Assembly: GCF_014635325.1 (NCBI RefSeq)
Contig: NZ_BMCT01000001.1
Span: forward strand, 1 to 64,000
Source: Azorhizobium oxalatiphilum
Lineage (GTDB): Bacteria; Pseudomonadota; Alphaproteobacteria; Rhizobiales; Xanthobacteraceae
Reading direction: 5' to 3'
Length of the DNA: 64,000 nucleotides
Position 1 is the stretch's first letter. Each line of letters starts with the position of its first letter. The notes under the pieces are model-generated. The model was not told where the DNA came from. It worked only from the letters and a program-made list of their open reading frames with translations, and searched no databases. Below, in pieces: positions 24,760-34,350 of this stretch. The translations under genes and the position numbers were made by a program.

Positions 24760-26751
24760 TCAGCTTTGACGCAGCTGTTCCAGAGCCGCACCAACCACCG
24801 CCTGAGGCGTAATGCCAAAGTGGCGATAAAGTTCCTTAGCGGGAGCGCTGGCACCGAACGAGGTCATGCCCACGAAGGCCGCATCCGAGCCGATAATGCT
24901 GTCCCAGCCCATGCGGATGGCGGCCTCGATGCCGACCTTGGCCGGGGCCTTGCCGATGACCGCGCGGCGCTCGGCCAGCGGGCGGGCGAGGAACAGCTCG
25001 AAGGACGGCACCGACACCACGCGGGTGGGCACGCCTTCGGCTTCCAGTAGCGCGCGGGCTTCAACGGCCAGCGAGAGTTCCGAGCCGGTGGCGAACAGGG
25101 AGACCTGCGCCTCGCTGGAGGCGGCGATCAGCTCATAGGCGCCGCCGGCGGCCTTGTTCTCGGCGTCCGCCTGGCGCAGCAGCGGCAGGTTCTGGCGCGA
25201 GAGGATGAGGCAGCTCGGGCGATCCTTGGCTTCCAGCGCGATCTGCCAGCATTCGGCGGTCTCCACCGTATCGGCGGGGCGCATGACCAGCAGGTTCGGA
25301 ATGGCGCGCAGGGCGGCCAGATGCTCCACCGGCTGATGGGTGGGGCCGTCCTCGCCGAGGCCGATGGAATCGTGCGTCAGCACATGGACGACGCGCTCGC
25401 CCATGAGCGCCGCGAGGCGGATCGCCGGTCGGGAATAGTCCGCGAACGCCAGGAAGGTGCCGCTGTAGGGAATGACGCCACCATGGAGGGCGAGGCCGTT
25501 CATGGCAGCCGCCATGCCATGCTCGCGCACGCCCCAATGGATGAAGGTGCCGTCGAAATCGTCCGGCGTGACCGCCTTCTGGCCCTTGGCGCGGGTGTTG
25601 TTGGAGCCGGTCAGATCAGCGGAGCCGCCGATCATCTCCGGGACCGCCTTGGTGATGGCGTCGAGCACGATCTCGGAGGACTTGCGGGTGGCGACCGCAT
25701 TGCCGTCGGCAACAGCTTTGGCCTTCACGGCGGCGATGGCCTCGGCCAGCGCGGCGGACGGCAGTTCGCCGCGCATGCGGCGCTCGAATTCGGCGCGATC
25801 GGCTTCGGGCAGCGCATCGAAACGCGCCTGCCAGGCTTCACGGGCGGCCACGCCCTTGCGGCCGGCGTCCAGCCAGCCGTCGCGGGCATCCTGCGGGACC
25901 TCGAACGGGCCGGCTTCCCAGCCGAGCGCCTTGCGGGTGGCTTCGATCTCGGCGGCGCCGAGCGGCGAGCCGTGCACCTTGGACGAGCCGGCGTGGGCCG
26001 GAGAGCCGAAGCCGATCACCGTGCGGCAGGCGATCAGGGTGGGCTTGTCGGAGGCATAAGCGGTCTTCAGCGCCGCGAGGATGGCGACGGGGTCATGCCC
26101 GTCCACCGCCAGCGTGGTCCAGCCGGAGGCAGCGAAGCGCGCCTGCTGGTCGGTGGAGCCGGAGAGGGAGGTGGGACCATCGATGGAGATGCGGTTGTCG
26201 TCCCACAGCACCGTCAGCTTGGCCAGCTTCATGTGGCCGGCAATGTCGATGGCCTCCTGGCTGATGCCTTCCATCAGGTCGCCATCGGAGGCGATCACCA
26301 CCGTGCGGTGGTCCACGATGTCCGCGCTGAAGCGGGCGGCCATCAGGCGCTCGGCCATGGCGAAGCCGACGGCGGTGGAGATGCCCTGGCCGAGCGGGCC
26401 GGTGGTGGTCTCGATGCCGGGAGTGACGAAATTCTCAGGGTGCCCGGGGGTGAGCGAGCCAAGCTGCCGGAAGCGCTTCAGCTCGTCCATGGGCAGCGAC
26501 TCGTAGCCCAGCAGATGCAGCAGGCTGTAGAGCAGCATGGAGCCGTGGCCGGCCGAGAGGATGAAGCGATCGCGATCCGGCCAGGTGGGCTGGGTGGCGT
26601 CGAACTTCAGCGTCTCGCTGAACAGTACCGTGGCGATGTCCGCCGCGCCCATGGGCAGTCCGGGATGGCCGGAATTGGCAGCCTCCACGGCGTCGATGGC
26701 AAGGAACCGGATGGCATGGGCCATGCGGTCATGGAGATCGCGGCGTGACAT
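24760..26751 (-). CDS. tkt: Transketolase
   Basis: A 663-residue thiamine-diphosphate enzyme moving two-carbon units between sugar phosphates in the pentose phosphate and Calvin cycles. It has [20 protein letters not shown], the ThDP loop [14 protein letters not shown] followed by [44 protein letters not shown] with the catalytic Glu, and [27 protein letters not shown]. Full length with the C-terminal transketolase domain. The upstream gap of 236 bases to the DUF3828-like gene holds no other gene. Confidence 0.97.
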   Translation of the reverse strand: MSRRDLHDRMAHAIRFLAIDAVEAANSGHPGLPMGAADIATVLFSETLKFDATQPTWPDRDRFILSAGHGSMLLYSLLHLLGYESLPMDELKRFRQLGSLTPGHPENFVTPGIETTTGPLGQGISTAVGFAMAERLMAARFSADIVDHRTVVIASDGDLMEGISQEAIDIAGHMKLAKLTVLWDDNRISIDGPTSLSGSTDQQARFAASGWTTLAVDGHDPVAILAALKTAYASDKPTLIACRTVIGFGSPAHAGSSKVHGSPLGAAEIEATRKALGWEAGPFEVPQDARDGWLDAGRKGVAAREAWQARFDALPEADRAEFERRMRGELPSAALAEAIAAVKAKAVADGNAVATRKSSEIVLDAITKAVPEMIGGSADLTGSNNTRAKGQKAVTPDDFDGTFIHWGVREHGMAAAMNGLALHGGVIPYSGTFLAFADYSRPAIRLAALMGERVVHVLTHDSIGLGEDGPTHQPVEHLAALRAIPNLLVMRPADTVETAECWQIALEAKDRPSCLILSRQNLPLLRQADAENKAAGGAYELIAASSEAQVSLFATGSELSLAVEARALLEAEGVPTRVVSVPSFELFLARPLAERRAVIGKAPAKVGIEAAIRMGWDSIIGSDAAFVGMTSFGASAPAKELYRHFGITPQAVVGAALEQLRQS

Positions 26752-26987
26752 GAAAGGCAGTTCTCCGGCGCTAGGGGCGCCATAAGGCGGTGCGTTCAGA
26801 CAGCACGAGGGGCGCTCGCGGCGGCACTGATAACAGCGCGGCGTCCGCTGTCAAACGCAGGGATGGGGCAAGGTCAAGGCAGAGAACGATTTCGCACGCG
26901 TGATTCATGGTCGCGGGACGTTTCGCTGCAGCAAACTGCCTGCGATCAAGGCGGCTACAAAATCCGGGCATCTGCGCGGAAACGCGC

Positions 26988-27509
26988 TCAACGTCTTGTT
27001 TTCGTGAGCATCTGTCGCAGGGATTGCCGGTCCCCGCCCCACTCCACATCGCTGATGCGCCACCCGGCCTTGGTTTTCGCCAGCTTGAAGGTGAGATGCT
27101 TGCGTTCGTCGAAATTCTCGAAATCGGCCTCCACCGTGGCGGTGCTGCCTGTGGAGAGCGTGGTCCTGGTGGAGACCGCCTTGATCTCGAAATCCTGCCC
27201 ATCGACGAAGGGATCGAAGTCCAGCTTCGGCTCGGCTGACTTGGCGTCGGCGACGACGAGGGCTGCGAGCGAGCCGTCAAAATAGCGCCGGGCCACCGCC
27301 GGCTCGGTGAAGTCGAAGCCCACATCGGTGTCCGGCGCGGTTTCCAGGTAGTTCTGGTAGAGATCGCGCACGAGGCCTTCGGGCGTCTGGGCTGCGGTCT
27401 GGGCCGCAGGGGCCTGTTGGGCTGAGGCCGGGGGGATCGCCGCCGCATTGAGGAGTGTGGCGCCCGCGACTGCGACGGCCATGAATATTGCGCGCGCCCG
27501 CATCCTCAT
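26988..27509 (-). CDS. Secreted DUF3828-type protein
   Basis: A 173-residue protein with a signal peptide (IFMAVAVAGATLLNAAAIPPASA) and a domain with VRDLYQNYLETAP, RRYFDGSLAALVVADAKSAEPKLDFDPFVDGQDFEI, then beta strands ending GWRISDVEWGGDRQSLRQML. The layout (exported, NTF2-like fold with WRISDVEW near the end) matches DUF3828 and related periplasmic proteins of unknown role. Single gene. Confidence 0.7.
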   Translation of the reverse strand: MRMRARAIFMAVAVAGATLLNAAAIPPASAQQAPAAQTAAQTPEGLVRDLYQNYLETAPDTDVGFDFTEPAVARRYFDGSLAALVVADAKSAEPKLDFDPFVDGQDFEIKAVSTRTTLSTGSTATVEADFENFDERKHLTFKLAKTKAGWRISDVEWGGDRQSLRQMLTKTRR

Positions 27510-27660
27510 TTCGCTCCCTCTGGCTCAGCTTGACCTTCACCTTGGGGCAAAAGCCCTAAGGCCCGCGCCGGAGGACTGCAAGAATGCCTTCATTCTCTTT
27601 TGGGTTGACGTCCGCGAAACTATGGCCCTTTCGCCGCCGACTCGGCTACATTCGTAAGCC

Positions 27661-27963
27661 ATGTACGCCCTGAAGCAACGCCCACCCGAACTCAGCCCCA
27701 TCGAGGCGGCCACGCAGCGTCTCCACGCCGCGCTGGATCGCCTGTCCGATACGCTGGACCGGCGGCGGGAAGTGGATCGCCATCAGGAGGCGCTTCAGGC
27801 CCAACTGCACGCGCTCGGCAATGACAGAGCGCGGCTGGCGGCGGAACTCGATCAGGCGCGGGCGGAAGCGGCCGAGGTGGCGGAAGTGAGCCGGGAGGTC
27901 ACACGCCGGCTCGACGTGGCCATGACCACCATCCGCGACGTGCTGGCGACTCATGGCGGCTGA
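27661..27963 (+). CDS. DUF4164-type coiled-coil protein
   Basis: A 100-residue, almost wholly helical protein: ATQRLHAALDRLSDTLDRRRE, then a heptad pattern HQEALQAQLHALGNDRARLAAELDQA. Such DUF4164 proteins sit directly before zapA in Rhizobiales (from memory), and here zapA starts 53 bases downstream. By position it may be a small cell-division-associated coiled coil, but no function is known. Confidence 0.72.
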   Translation: MYALKQRPPELSPIEAATQRLHAALDRLSDTLDRRREVDRHQEALQAQLHALGNDRARLAAELDQARAEAAEVAEVSREVTRRLDVAMTTIRDVLATHGG

Positions 27964-28016
27964 TCCCATGGCGGCTGAGTCTGGCGCCACTGAACGACGG
28001 GGTGGGTGAGGACAGG

Positions 28017-28400
28017 ATGGCGCACGTCAGTGTCACCATAGCCGGGCGCTATTACCGCATGGCCTGCGACGAGGGGCAGGAGGAGCATCTGATGCGCCTC
28101 GGCGCCGATATCGATGCCCGCATCAACCAGTTGCGCGTCACCTTCGGCGAGATCGGCGACCAGCGCCTGACCGTCATGGCGGCCATCACCATTTCCGACG
28201 AACTGGCCGAGGCCCGCAAGCGCATCCGCGCGCTGGAGAGCGATCTGGAAGGCCAGCGGGATGCCCGCGCCTCGGCGTTGGCGCGGCTGGAGGCCGGCGA
28301 GGAAGCGGTGGCCAGGACCATCGACGATGTGGCCGAGCGCATCGAGCGTCTCGCGGTGGATCTCGCCCCGCGCGAGAAGACCGTCATCGGCATGGGCTGA
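28017..28400 (+). CDS. zapA: Cell division protein ZapA
   Basis: A 127-residue protein. The N-terminal ZapA domain has HVSVTIAGRYYRMACDEGQEEHLMRLGADIDARI and ITISDELAEARKRI, followed by a coiled coil. ZapA binds FtsZ and cross-links protofilaments in the Z ring. It is longer than the E. coli protein through extra C-terminal coil. ATG 28017 with GAGGACAGG upstream is preferred to 28002. Its neighbours, a 6S RNA and fau, are the classic bacterial order. Confidence 0.88.
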   Translation: MAHVSVTIAGRYYRMACDEGQEEHLMRLGADIDARINQLRVTFGEIGDQRLTVMAAITISDELAEARKRIRALESDLEGQRDARASALARLEAGEEAVARTIDDVAERIERLAVDLAPREKTVIGMG

Positions 28401-28429
28401 GGTTCACGAGATTGCGCGGGATGGCTTAC

Positions 28430-28600
28430 GCAAGCCCCTAGCGCGAAAGGTGCGCAAGCCCTACATTCATCGGGCGGGGCTGCGGGGCTCGTTAGGATAC
28501 TTTTCCCCGGGGCCTTATCGATCCTTAAGGGAGCTGTACCTGACCTCGCCCGTGGGCTTGGACATACGGCGCCCACCTACGTTGTAGGTTTCCCGGGATC
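28430..28600 (+). ncRNA. ssrS: 6S RNA (position and structure based)
   Basis: The gap between zapA and the 5-formyltetrahydrofolate cyclo-ligase gene is the known site of 6S RNA, which binds RNA polymerase-sigma70 as a mimic of open promoter DNA. The gap folds into one long irregular hairpin: 28455-28461 pairs with 28554-28560 (CAAGCCC/GGGCTTG), 28471-28476 with 28547-28552 (CGGGCG/CGCCCG), and 28492-28498 with 28521-28528 (TTAGGAT/ATCCTTAA). The strands between the first two stems are unequal, giving a large bubble as in 6S RNA. A small hairpin ACCTAC/GTAGGT at 28575-28589 followed by TTT may mark the 3' end. The ends are approximate. Confidence 0.65.
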
Positions 28601-28637
28601 GCCATTCGACGGCTTTTGCGGCTCCGCACTTAGATTT

Positions 28638-29261
28638 ATGACCGCGTCCCCTCCTTCCCCCTCCCGCCCACTGAAGGCGCGCTTGCGGTCAGAGGCTCTG
28701 GCCCGGCGCACCGCCATGGGCGATGCGACCCGTGCCTCCGCCTCCGAGGCGGCCAGCCGGCATGCACTTGCTGCGCTCGGCGATGTGAGGGCACGGACGG
28801 TGGCGCTGTTTGCGCCGTTCCGGGACGAGATCGACACCTTTCCTCTGGCGAGCCTGCTGCGGGCAGCGGGCGCGAATGTGGCGCTCCCCGTCATCGTTGG
28901 CCGTGACCAGCCGTTGCTGTTCCGCCTTTGGCGTGCGGACGATCCGCTGGCCCCCGAAGGTGCCTATGCCATTCCTACGTCGGCACCGGATGCGCCCGAG
29001 GTGATCCCCGACGATCTGATCGTGCCGCTGGCGGTTTTCGACCGGGTGGGCGCACGTATCGGTTACGGCGCCGGCTATTACGACCGCACCCTTTCCCTCC
29101 TGCGGAGCCGGAAACAGGTCCGCGCCTTCGGTCTGGCTTTCGCCTGCCAGGAAACGGCGGCGATTCCCGCGGAACCCCATGACGAACCGCTGGACGGGAT
29201 GATAACGGAAGCGGGCTTTCTTTCATTCGGCGGTTTGCATGCGCATTCTCTTCCTCGGTGA
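28638..29261 (+). CDS. fau: 5-formyltetrahydrofolate cyclo-ligase
   Basis: A 207-residue ATP-dependent enzyme converting 5-formyl-THF to 5,10-methenyl-THF. It has KARLRSEALARRTAM at the start, TVALFAPFRDEIDTFPL, ANVALPVIVGRDQPLLFRLW and the C-terminal signature VPLAVFDRVGARIGYGAGYYDRTL. Full length. It follows 6S RNA as in most proteobacteria, and its last 23 bases overlap the next gene, so the pair is co-transcribed. Confidence 0.92.
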   Translation: MTASPPSPSRPLKARLRSEALARRTAMGDATRASASEAASRHALAALGDVRARTVALFAPFRDEIDTFPLASLLRAAGANVALPVIVGRDQPLLFRLWRADDPLAPEGAYAIPTSAPDAPEVIPDDLIVPLAVFDRVGARIGYGAGYYDRTLSLLRSRKQVRAFGLAFACQETAAIPAEPHDEPLDGMITEAGFLSFGGLHAHSLPR

Positions 29262-30063
29262 CGTGGTCGGCCGTACCGGCCGGGACGTGGTGATGAGCCG
29301 GCTTCCCGGCCTCGTGTCCGACTGGGCGCTCGATCTCGTAGTGGTCAACGGCGAGAACGCGGCCGGCGGCTTCGGCATCACCGAGGCCATCTATGAAGAC
29401 ATTCGCGCGGCGGGCGCCGATGCGGTGACTCTTGGCAACCATTCCTTCGACCAGCGCGAGGCGCTCGTCTTCATCGAGCGGACGGAAGCCCTCGTGCGGC
29501 CGGCCAATTATCCGCCGGGCACGCCGGGGCGCGGCGCGGCCATGGTGGAGACCCGCAAGGGAGAGCGGGCGTTGGTGGTCAATGTCATGGGCCGCACCTT
29601 CATGGATCCCATGGACGACCCCTTCGCGGCGGTGGACCGGGTACTCGATGGCATCGAGCTTGGCCGTGTGGTGGATGCGGTGGTGGTGGACTTCCATGCG
29701 GAGACCACCAGCGAGAAGCAGGCGTTCGGCTATTATTGCGACGGACGGGCCAGTCTCGTGGTCGGCACGCACACCCATGTGCCCACCGCCGATCACCGCA
29801 TCCTGCCCGGCGGTACGGCCTATCTGACCGATGCCGGCATGTGCGGCAGCTATGACGGCGTGATCGGCATGGACAAGGAAGAGCCCCTGCGCCGCTTCAC
29901 CCGCAAGATCGGCGCTGGCCGGTTCGAGCCGGCAACGGGCCCGGCCTCCCTGTGCGGGATCGCGGTGGAGACGGACCCGGCGACGGGTCTGGCCCGGCAG
30001 GTGGCAGCGGTGCGGCTGGGCGGTGGATTGTCCGAGGCGCGGCCCACCTTCTGGGAGAGCTGA
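29239..30063 (+). CDS. YmdB-type metallophosphoesterase (TIGR00282 family)
   Basis: A 274-residue calcineurin-fold phosphodiesterase. Metal ligands are visible as [13 protein letters not shown] (first Asp), [12 protein letters not shown] (Asn-Glu), [13 protein letters not shown] (Asn-His), [18 protein letters not shown] and [12 protein letters not shown]. The Bacillus homologue YmdB hydrolyses 2',3'-cyclic nucleotides or cAMP and affects biofilm choice. ATG 29239 lies inside the end of fau, and the conserved start [11 protein letters not shown] sits directly on it. Full length. Confidence 0.92.
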   Translation: MRILFLGDVVGRTGRDVVMSRLPGLVSDWALDLVVVNGENAAGGFGITEAIYEDIRAAGADAVTLGNHSFDQREALVFIERTEALVRPANYPPGTPGRGAAMVETRKGERALVVNVMGRTFMDPMDDPFAAVDRVLDGIELGRVVDAVVVDFHAETTSEKQAFGYYCDGRASLVVGTHTHVPTADHRILPGGTAYLTDAGMCGSYDGVIGMDKEEPLRRFTRKIGAGRFEPATGPASLCGIAVETDPATGLARQVAAVRLGGGLSEARPTFWES

Positions 30064-30284
30064 CGGGCCGCAGGGCGACGGGAGGGCTGCTTTCTTGCCC
30101 TTTGCCGTCTGAGCAACTTATAAGGCGCGCGCAGTGGATCGGGATCGCTCCGGGCGGCGCCTGTCCTTCCGCTTCGTCAGTCAGCGAAGGCGGCGAGTGG
30201 CGGCATCTGGAACGGGTTCATGACCTCGCGGCCGGCTTTGCCGGGGGCGCGCGGGAGCGATCGAAAAAGACATCGGAGGCGGCA

Positions 30285-31031
30285 ATGGCCGGACATTCAC
30301 AATTCAAGAACATCATGCACCGCAAGGGCCGGCAGGACGCGGTGCGTTCCAAGCTGTTCTCCAAGCTGGCGCGCGAAATCACCGTGGCGGCCAAGATGGG
30401 CCTGCCCGACCCGAACATGAACGCCCGCCTGCGCGCCGCGATCCTCGCCGCCCGCGCGGAAAACATGCCGAAGGACAATATCGAGCGCGCCGTGAAAAAG
30501 GCCTCGGGGGCCGATGGCGAGAATTATGACGAGATCCGCTACGAGGGCTATGGCCCCGGTGGCGTGGCCGTCATCGTCGAAGCGCTGACCGACAACCGCA
30601 ACCGCACCGCCTCGGAAGTGCGCTCCTACTTCACCAAGTCGGGCGGCAACCTGGGCGAGACGGGATCCGTGTCCTTCATGTTCGATCGCCTCGGCGCCAT
30701 CGAGTTCGACGCGACCAAGGTGAATGCCGACGCGCTGCTGGAAGCGGCCATCGAGGCTGGCGCCGACGACGTGAACTCCTCCGAGGAGACCCACGAGGTG
30801 GTGTGCGCGGTGGAGAGCCTGGCCGAAGTGCAGAAGGCTTTGGAAGCCACGTTCGGCGAGCCGCGCAAGGCTGGCCTGATATGGCGGCCGCAGAACACCA
30901 TCGCGGTGGATGACGACACCGGCGAGAAGCTGCTGCGTCTGGTGGAGACGCTGGAGGACAATGACGACGTCCAGCGTGTCACGGCCAATTTCGAGCTGTC
31001 CGACGCTCTGGTGGAGAAGCTCAACGGCTGA
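30285..31031 (+). CDS. YebC/PmpR family protein
   Basis: A 248-residue protein beginning [20 protein letters not shown] and containing [51 protein letters not shown] and [19 protein letters not shown]. This family was annotated as a transcription regulator (PmpR); recent work supports a role in relieving ribosome stalling. Start 30285 gives the exact family N-terminus. It lies before ruvCAB in many proteobacteria; here a regulator and a large Sel1 protein lie between. A strong terminator follows. Confidence 0.95.
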   Translation: MAGHSQFKNIMHRKGRQDAVRSKLFSKLAREITVAAKMGLPDPNMNARLRAAILAARAENMPKDNIERAVKKASGADGENYDEIRYEGYGPGGVAVIVEALTDNRNRTASEVRSYFTKSGGNLGETGSVSFMFDRLGAIEFDATKVNADALLEAAIEAGADDVNSSEETHEVVCAVESLAEVQKALEATFGEPRKAGLIWRPQNTIAVDDDTGEKLLRLVETLEDNDDVQRVTANFELSDALVEKLNG

Positions 31032-31070
31032 GCTTGTTCCGCGTTACGGCGCTTTGCGCACCATACAAAA

Positions 31071-31100
31071 AGGCCCGGCTGGATCAGCCGGGCCTTTTTT
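31071..31100. terminator. Strong bidirectional terminator
   Basis: Perfect 11-bp stem AGGCCCGGCTG (31071-31081) and CAGCCGGGCCT (31085-31095) with a three-base loop, flanked by AAAA on one side and TTTTTT on the other. It serves both the plus-strand yebC and the convergent MerR gene. This is the clearest intrinsic terminator in the window. Confidence 0.93.
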
Positions 31101-31103
31101 GGT

Positions 31104-31523
31104 TCAGGCCGCCGCGGCGAGGCGGTCGGCGGTGTCGCGCAGTTCGGCGATGGCCGCGTCGATGTCCGCGCGCTGGCGCTCGAGCTGGGAGAGCTGGGTC
31201 ATGCAGCGCTCGCGCGTCAGGGCGAGGTCACGACCGCCATGGCCTTCGTGGGCGGCCACAAGGGCGCGGATCTCGGCCAGGGTGAAGCCGAGGCGCTTGC
31301 CCTTCAGGATCACCGTCAGGCGCTCGCGGTCGGACGGGCTGTAAAGGCGGGCGAGGCCTTCACGGCGGGGGGAGAGAAGCCCCTTGTCCTCATAGAAGCG
31401 AAGCGCGCGCAGAGTGACGCCGAACTCCCGGGCGAGGTCGCCGATCGTGTAAACGTCTTCGGCCGCATAGGACCGGCCGGGAATCGCCGACGAGCCAAGC
31501 GCATCGAAAGTATTTGCGTCCAT
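31104..31523 (-). CDS. MerR family transcriptional regulator
   Basis: A 139-residue regulator with an N-terminal winged helix: YTIGDLAREFGVTLRALRFYEDKGLLSPRREGLARLYSPSDRERL. A dimerising coiled coil follows (LSQLERQRADIDAAIAELRDT). No C-terminal metal-binding cysteine cluster is seen (one Cys in TRERCMTQL), so it is unlikely to sense heavy metals. ATG 31523 is chosen for the GAGGAGAG site. It is divergent from the Sel1/PodJ-like gene. The target is unknown. Confidence 0.87.
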   Translation of the reverse strand: MDANTFDALGSSAIPGRSYAAEDVYTIGDLAREFGVTLRALRFYEDKGLLSPRREGLARLYSPSDRERLTVILKGKRLGFTLAEIRALVAAHEGHGGRDLALTRERCMTQLSQLERQRADIDAAIAELRDTADRLAAAA

Positions 31524-31698
31524 CCAACTCTCCTCGTGTGAGCTGTATCGGCACCGCCACATCCCCTGACGGGACGGGGATCGCGGCCGAATTCGTAAGC
31601 CCCTCGAAGATTTAGGTACGCGCACCTGACGGAAACCGGGAGCGTGTTGCAGGCTCCGTAAGGGAAAGTAACAGTTACGCATCCCGTCTTTTCAAGGT

Positions 31699-31714
31699 TT
31701 AAGAGTCCGTTTAC
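31699..31714 (+). promoter_or_regulatory. CtrA-like box upstream of the PodJ-like gene
   Basis: TTAA-GAGTCCG-TTTACC matches the alphaproteobacterial CtrA site TTAA-N7-TTAA(C) with one mismatch. It lies 76 bases before the proposed start of the PodJ-like gene. RcdA, which acts in CtrA turnover, is encoded in the same window. The match is short, so chance is possible. Confidence 0.4.
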
Positions 31715-31789
31715 CAAAACCTCCGGATGCTGGTGCAATCGATTCGCAGGCTGATTTGGCGGTGCCTGCGCCGGTTGCGGGAGGCGGAC

Positions 31790-34222
31790 ATGGATCGCGG
31801 TGACGGTACCATGTACATGGCAGGGATGAGTGCGGCGGCCCCGTCGGTGGACGTTGCTCTGTCGCCCTGGACCATTGACCATCTGCGTGGCGAGGTGGAG
31901 CGCCTGCGCAGCACCTATTCGTTCGACGTGCTGCGCGAGACCCCGAGACGAGCCCCCGAGCCCGAAGCGGCACAGGTCACGGCAGCGGTCCCGATCGAGG
32001 CACAGGAGATCGCTCCGGCTGCCGCGATCGAGGACCATGTCATCCCGCCCGATGCCGATCTGACCCTTCCCCATGTCCAGCCCGTGGCGGAAGCCCCGCT
32101 GGATGCTCTGATCCCGCCTGCCGCCGACCGGCATGCCGAGGCTGAAGCCTCGCAGGTCGTCTCCGAACCGGAACCGATGGTGGCGGAGCAGCCGCACGCG
32201 GTGGTGGCGGCTGCGGTGGCGGCCCTGTCCCGCAAGCTCGACATACTCGATGCCAAGGCGGTGGACCCCATCGCCGTCGCCCGTCTCCAGCGCCAGACCG
32301 CGGAATTGAAGGATCTGGTGGCGAGCCTGTTGTCCCGCGGCGCCGTGGCCGAGGGATCTGCGGAGACGACCAGCCAGTTGCAGCAGATCGGCAGCAATGC
32401 CGTTACCGCCATCGTTCATGCCAGTGCCGATTTCGAGCGGGCTGCCGCCAAGGCGCTGGAAACGCTTGAGACGCGTCTCACCCAGCATGTGGCGCTTCAG
32501 AGCGGGGCGGTTCCGGTCGCCGATGAATTCCAGTCCCTGCGCGAGCGCCTGGATGGGCTCTCCCGTGAGGTGAAGGCGCTTGGGCCGGATGGCGACGAGC
32601 GGCTCTCCAGCGGGATTGCCCAGTTGCTGGAGCGCCTGGATTCCGGCAGCGCCGTGGATCAGGAAGCGCTCGGCCCGATCGTGGACGTGCTGGAGCACCA
32701 TCTGGTGTCCCTGACCGAGCGCCTGGGCAGCAGCGCCAATGCGCAGCTGGCTCGGCTCGATGGGATCGAGCGGCTGTTGCAGTCCCTCACCACCGAGATG
32801 CGCCGGCTGCAGGCCGGGCCTGTGGCCGATGCGCCTTCCGGTCTGGTTGAGGACATGCCTGCGGGCATGGTCGCGGATCGCGCCTCCGGGCCGGCTACGG
32901 TTCAGCACGACGCTCCTCCGGAGGCTGATGCCCCGGAAACTGTGAGCATCGAGGTATCGCAGGACGAGCTGGCCGCCCTCCTCGGAAGCCTGACGCGGCA
33001 TGCCGCCGCGCGCCCAATGGATGCGCGCCCGGTCGAGGGGCGCGAGGTCTGGCAGGTGGCGGATGTGACCGTGGCGGAGGCTGCTGTCACCGAAGCGCCC
33101 TGGCAGGGCGAATTGCGCGAGATGCTGTCCTCCGCCGAGCAGCGGCGGCGGATGAGCGGGCGGGCCTTCGCCGATGAGAGGCTGGGCCTTGGCGATCTGC
33201 GGCCGGGCGGTGATTGGTCGGCCCGTCACATGACGGCGCTGGAGGCGGCGCTCGTCGATTCCGCGGAAGACCGGCCGCGTCCCCGGTCGCGCACGGACTG
33301 GGTAGCCGCCGCCGATCGGGCCGAGCATCGGGAAAAGGGCGCGGCCATGGTGCGCCAGCGCGAATCCGCCCGTCGCCTCAATCTGGCCGTGCGTATGGCG
33401 GCAGTGACCGTCGTCGCGGCCGGCCTCGGCTTCCTGACCTACAAGCTGACGCAGCAGGAAGGCGGTCTGCTTGGCCTGCAGGCTGCGGTTTCCGCGCCTG
33501 CCATGCCGTCTGTCAGCGGTGGCGCCCCCGTGGACAAGGCCCTTCTGGGCACCCTGCCGCCGCCGGTGGGCCCGGCTGCGCTCAAGAGCGCGGCCACCGC
33601 CGGCGATCCGGATGCGGCCAGCGAGGTCGGTATCCGCTATGCGGACGGCAAGGGTACGGACGTGGACAACAGCGCCGCCATGAAGTGGCTGGCGTTCGGA
33701 GCATCGCGTGGTTCGGTGCCGGCGGCCTACCGTCTCGGCAGCATGTATGAGCACAACAGCCGCAATCTTCAGGAGGCCCGCAAGCTCTACCAATGGGCGG
33801 CGGATCGCGGCAACCTGCGCTCCATGCACAATCTCGGCGTGCTCTATTCCGATGGCATCGATGGCAAGCCGGACTGGATGAATGCGCTGAACTGGTTCCG
33901 CAAGGCGGCCGAACTCGGCCTGCGCGACAGCCAGTACAATCTCGGCGTCATCTATTCCCGCGGCCTCGCCGGGGCGGTGGACCGGGCGGAGGCCTGGAAA
34001 TGGTTTTCGCTCGCCGCCAATCAGGGCGACACCGAAGGCGCGCGCAAGCGTGACGAAGTGGCGGCCAAGGCGGAGGGCGGCATGGTCGACCGGGCCAAGG
34101 CGGCTGTGGCCGCCTTCACGCCGGGCAAGGTGGTGGAAAGCGCCAATGCCGTGCCGGTGCGCCCCGAATGGGAAGTGGCCGGTCCCGCCGACAGCGCGCC
34201 CCGCAAGTCCGCCTCCCGCTGA
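31790..34222 (+). CDS. Large coiled-coil, single-pass, Sel1-repeat protein (PodJ-like)
   Basis: An 810-residue protein. The acidic, Pro/Ala-rich cytoplasmic part (about 1-520) has coiled-coil stretches, for example AVSRKL-like RKLDILDAKAVDPIAVARL and LTERLGSSANAQLARLDGIERLL. One membrane helix (LAVRMAAVTVVAAGLGFLTY) follows, then a periplasmic part with Sel1 repeats (IRYADGKGTDVDNSAAMKW, MYEHNSRNLQEARKLY, VLYSDGIDGKPDWMNALNW). This order is that of the polarity factor PodJ of Caulobacter and its rhizobial relatives, though sequence identity cannot be judged here. ATG 31790 has GGGAGG upstream; in-frame starts before and after exist. Confidence 0.72.
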   Translation: MDRGDGTMYMAGMSAAAPSVDVALSPWTIDHLRGEVERLRSTYSFDVLRETPRRAPEPEAAQVTAAVPIEAQEIAPAAAIEDHVIPPDADLTLPHVQPVAEAPLDALIPPAADRHAEAEASQVVSEPEPMVAEQPHAVVAAAVAALSRKLDILDAKAVDPIAVARLQRQTAELKDLVASLLSRGAVAEGSAETTSQLQQIGSNAVTAIVHASADFERAAAKALETLETRLTQHVALQSGAVPVADEFQSLRERLDGLSREVKALGPDGDERLSSGIAQLLERLDSGSAVDQEALGPIVDVLEHHLVSLTERLGSSANAQLARLDGIERLLQSLTTEMRRLQAGPVADAPSGLVEDMPAGMVADRASGPATVQHDAPPEADAPETVSIEVSQDELAALLGSLTRHAAARPMDARPVEGREVWQVADVTVAEAAVTEAPWQGELREMLSSAEQRRRMSGRAFADERLGLGDLRPGGDWSARHMTALEAALVDSAEDRPRPRSRTDWVAAADRAEHREKGAAMVRQRESARRLNLAVRMAAVTVVAAGLGFLTYKLTQQEGGLLGLQAAVSAPAMPSVSGGAPVDKALLGTLPPPVGPAALKSAATAGDPDAASEVGIRYADGKGTDVDNSAAMKWLAFGASRGSVPAAYRLGSMYEHNSRNLQEARKLYQWAADRGNLRSMHNLGVLYSDGIDGKPDWMNALNWFRKAAELGLRDSQYNLGVIYSRGLAGAVDRAEAWKWFSLAANQGDTEGARKRDEVAAKAEGGMVDRAKAAVAAFTPGKVVESANAVPVRPEWEVAGPADSAPRKSASR

Positions 34223-34230
34223 GCCCGAGC

Positions 34231-34266
34231 CATTCCCGCAGACGTGTGAACGGTTCTGCGGGAATG
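34231..34266. terminator. Hairpin after the PodJ-like gene
   Basis: CATTCCCGCAG (34231-34241) pairs perfectly over 11 bp with CTGCGGGAATG (34256-34266). It lies eight bases past the stop codon and before the ruv genes. There is no T run. Confidence 0.65.
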
Positions 34267-34350
34267 ACGAGCCGCCCATGGCTTGAAGCTTCTTAAGCTT
34301 GTTCTCGCTTTGTGCTGGTATCCGATGCCGCTCCGGCGCAGGTTGGCGCC

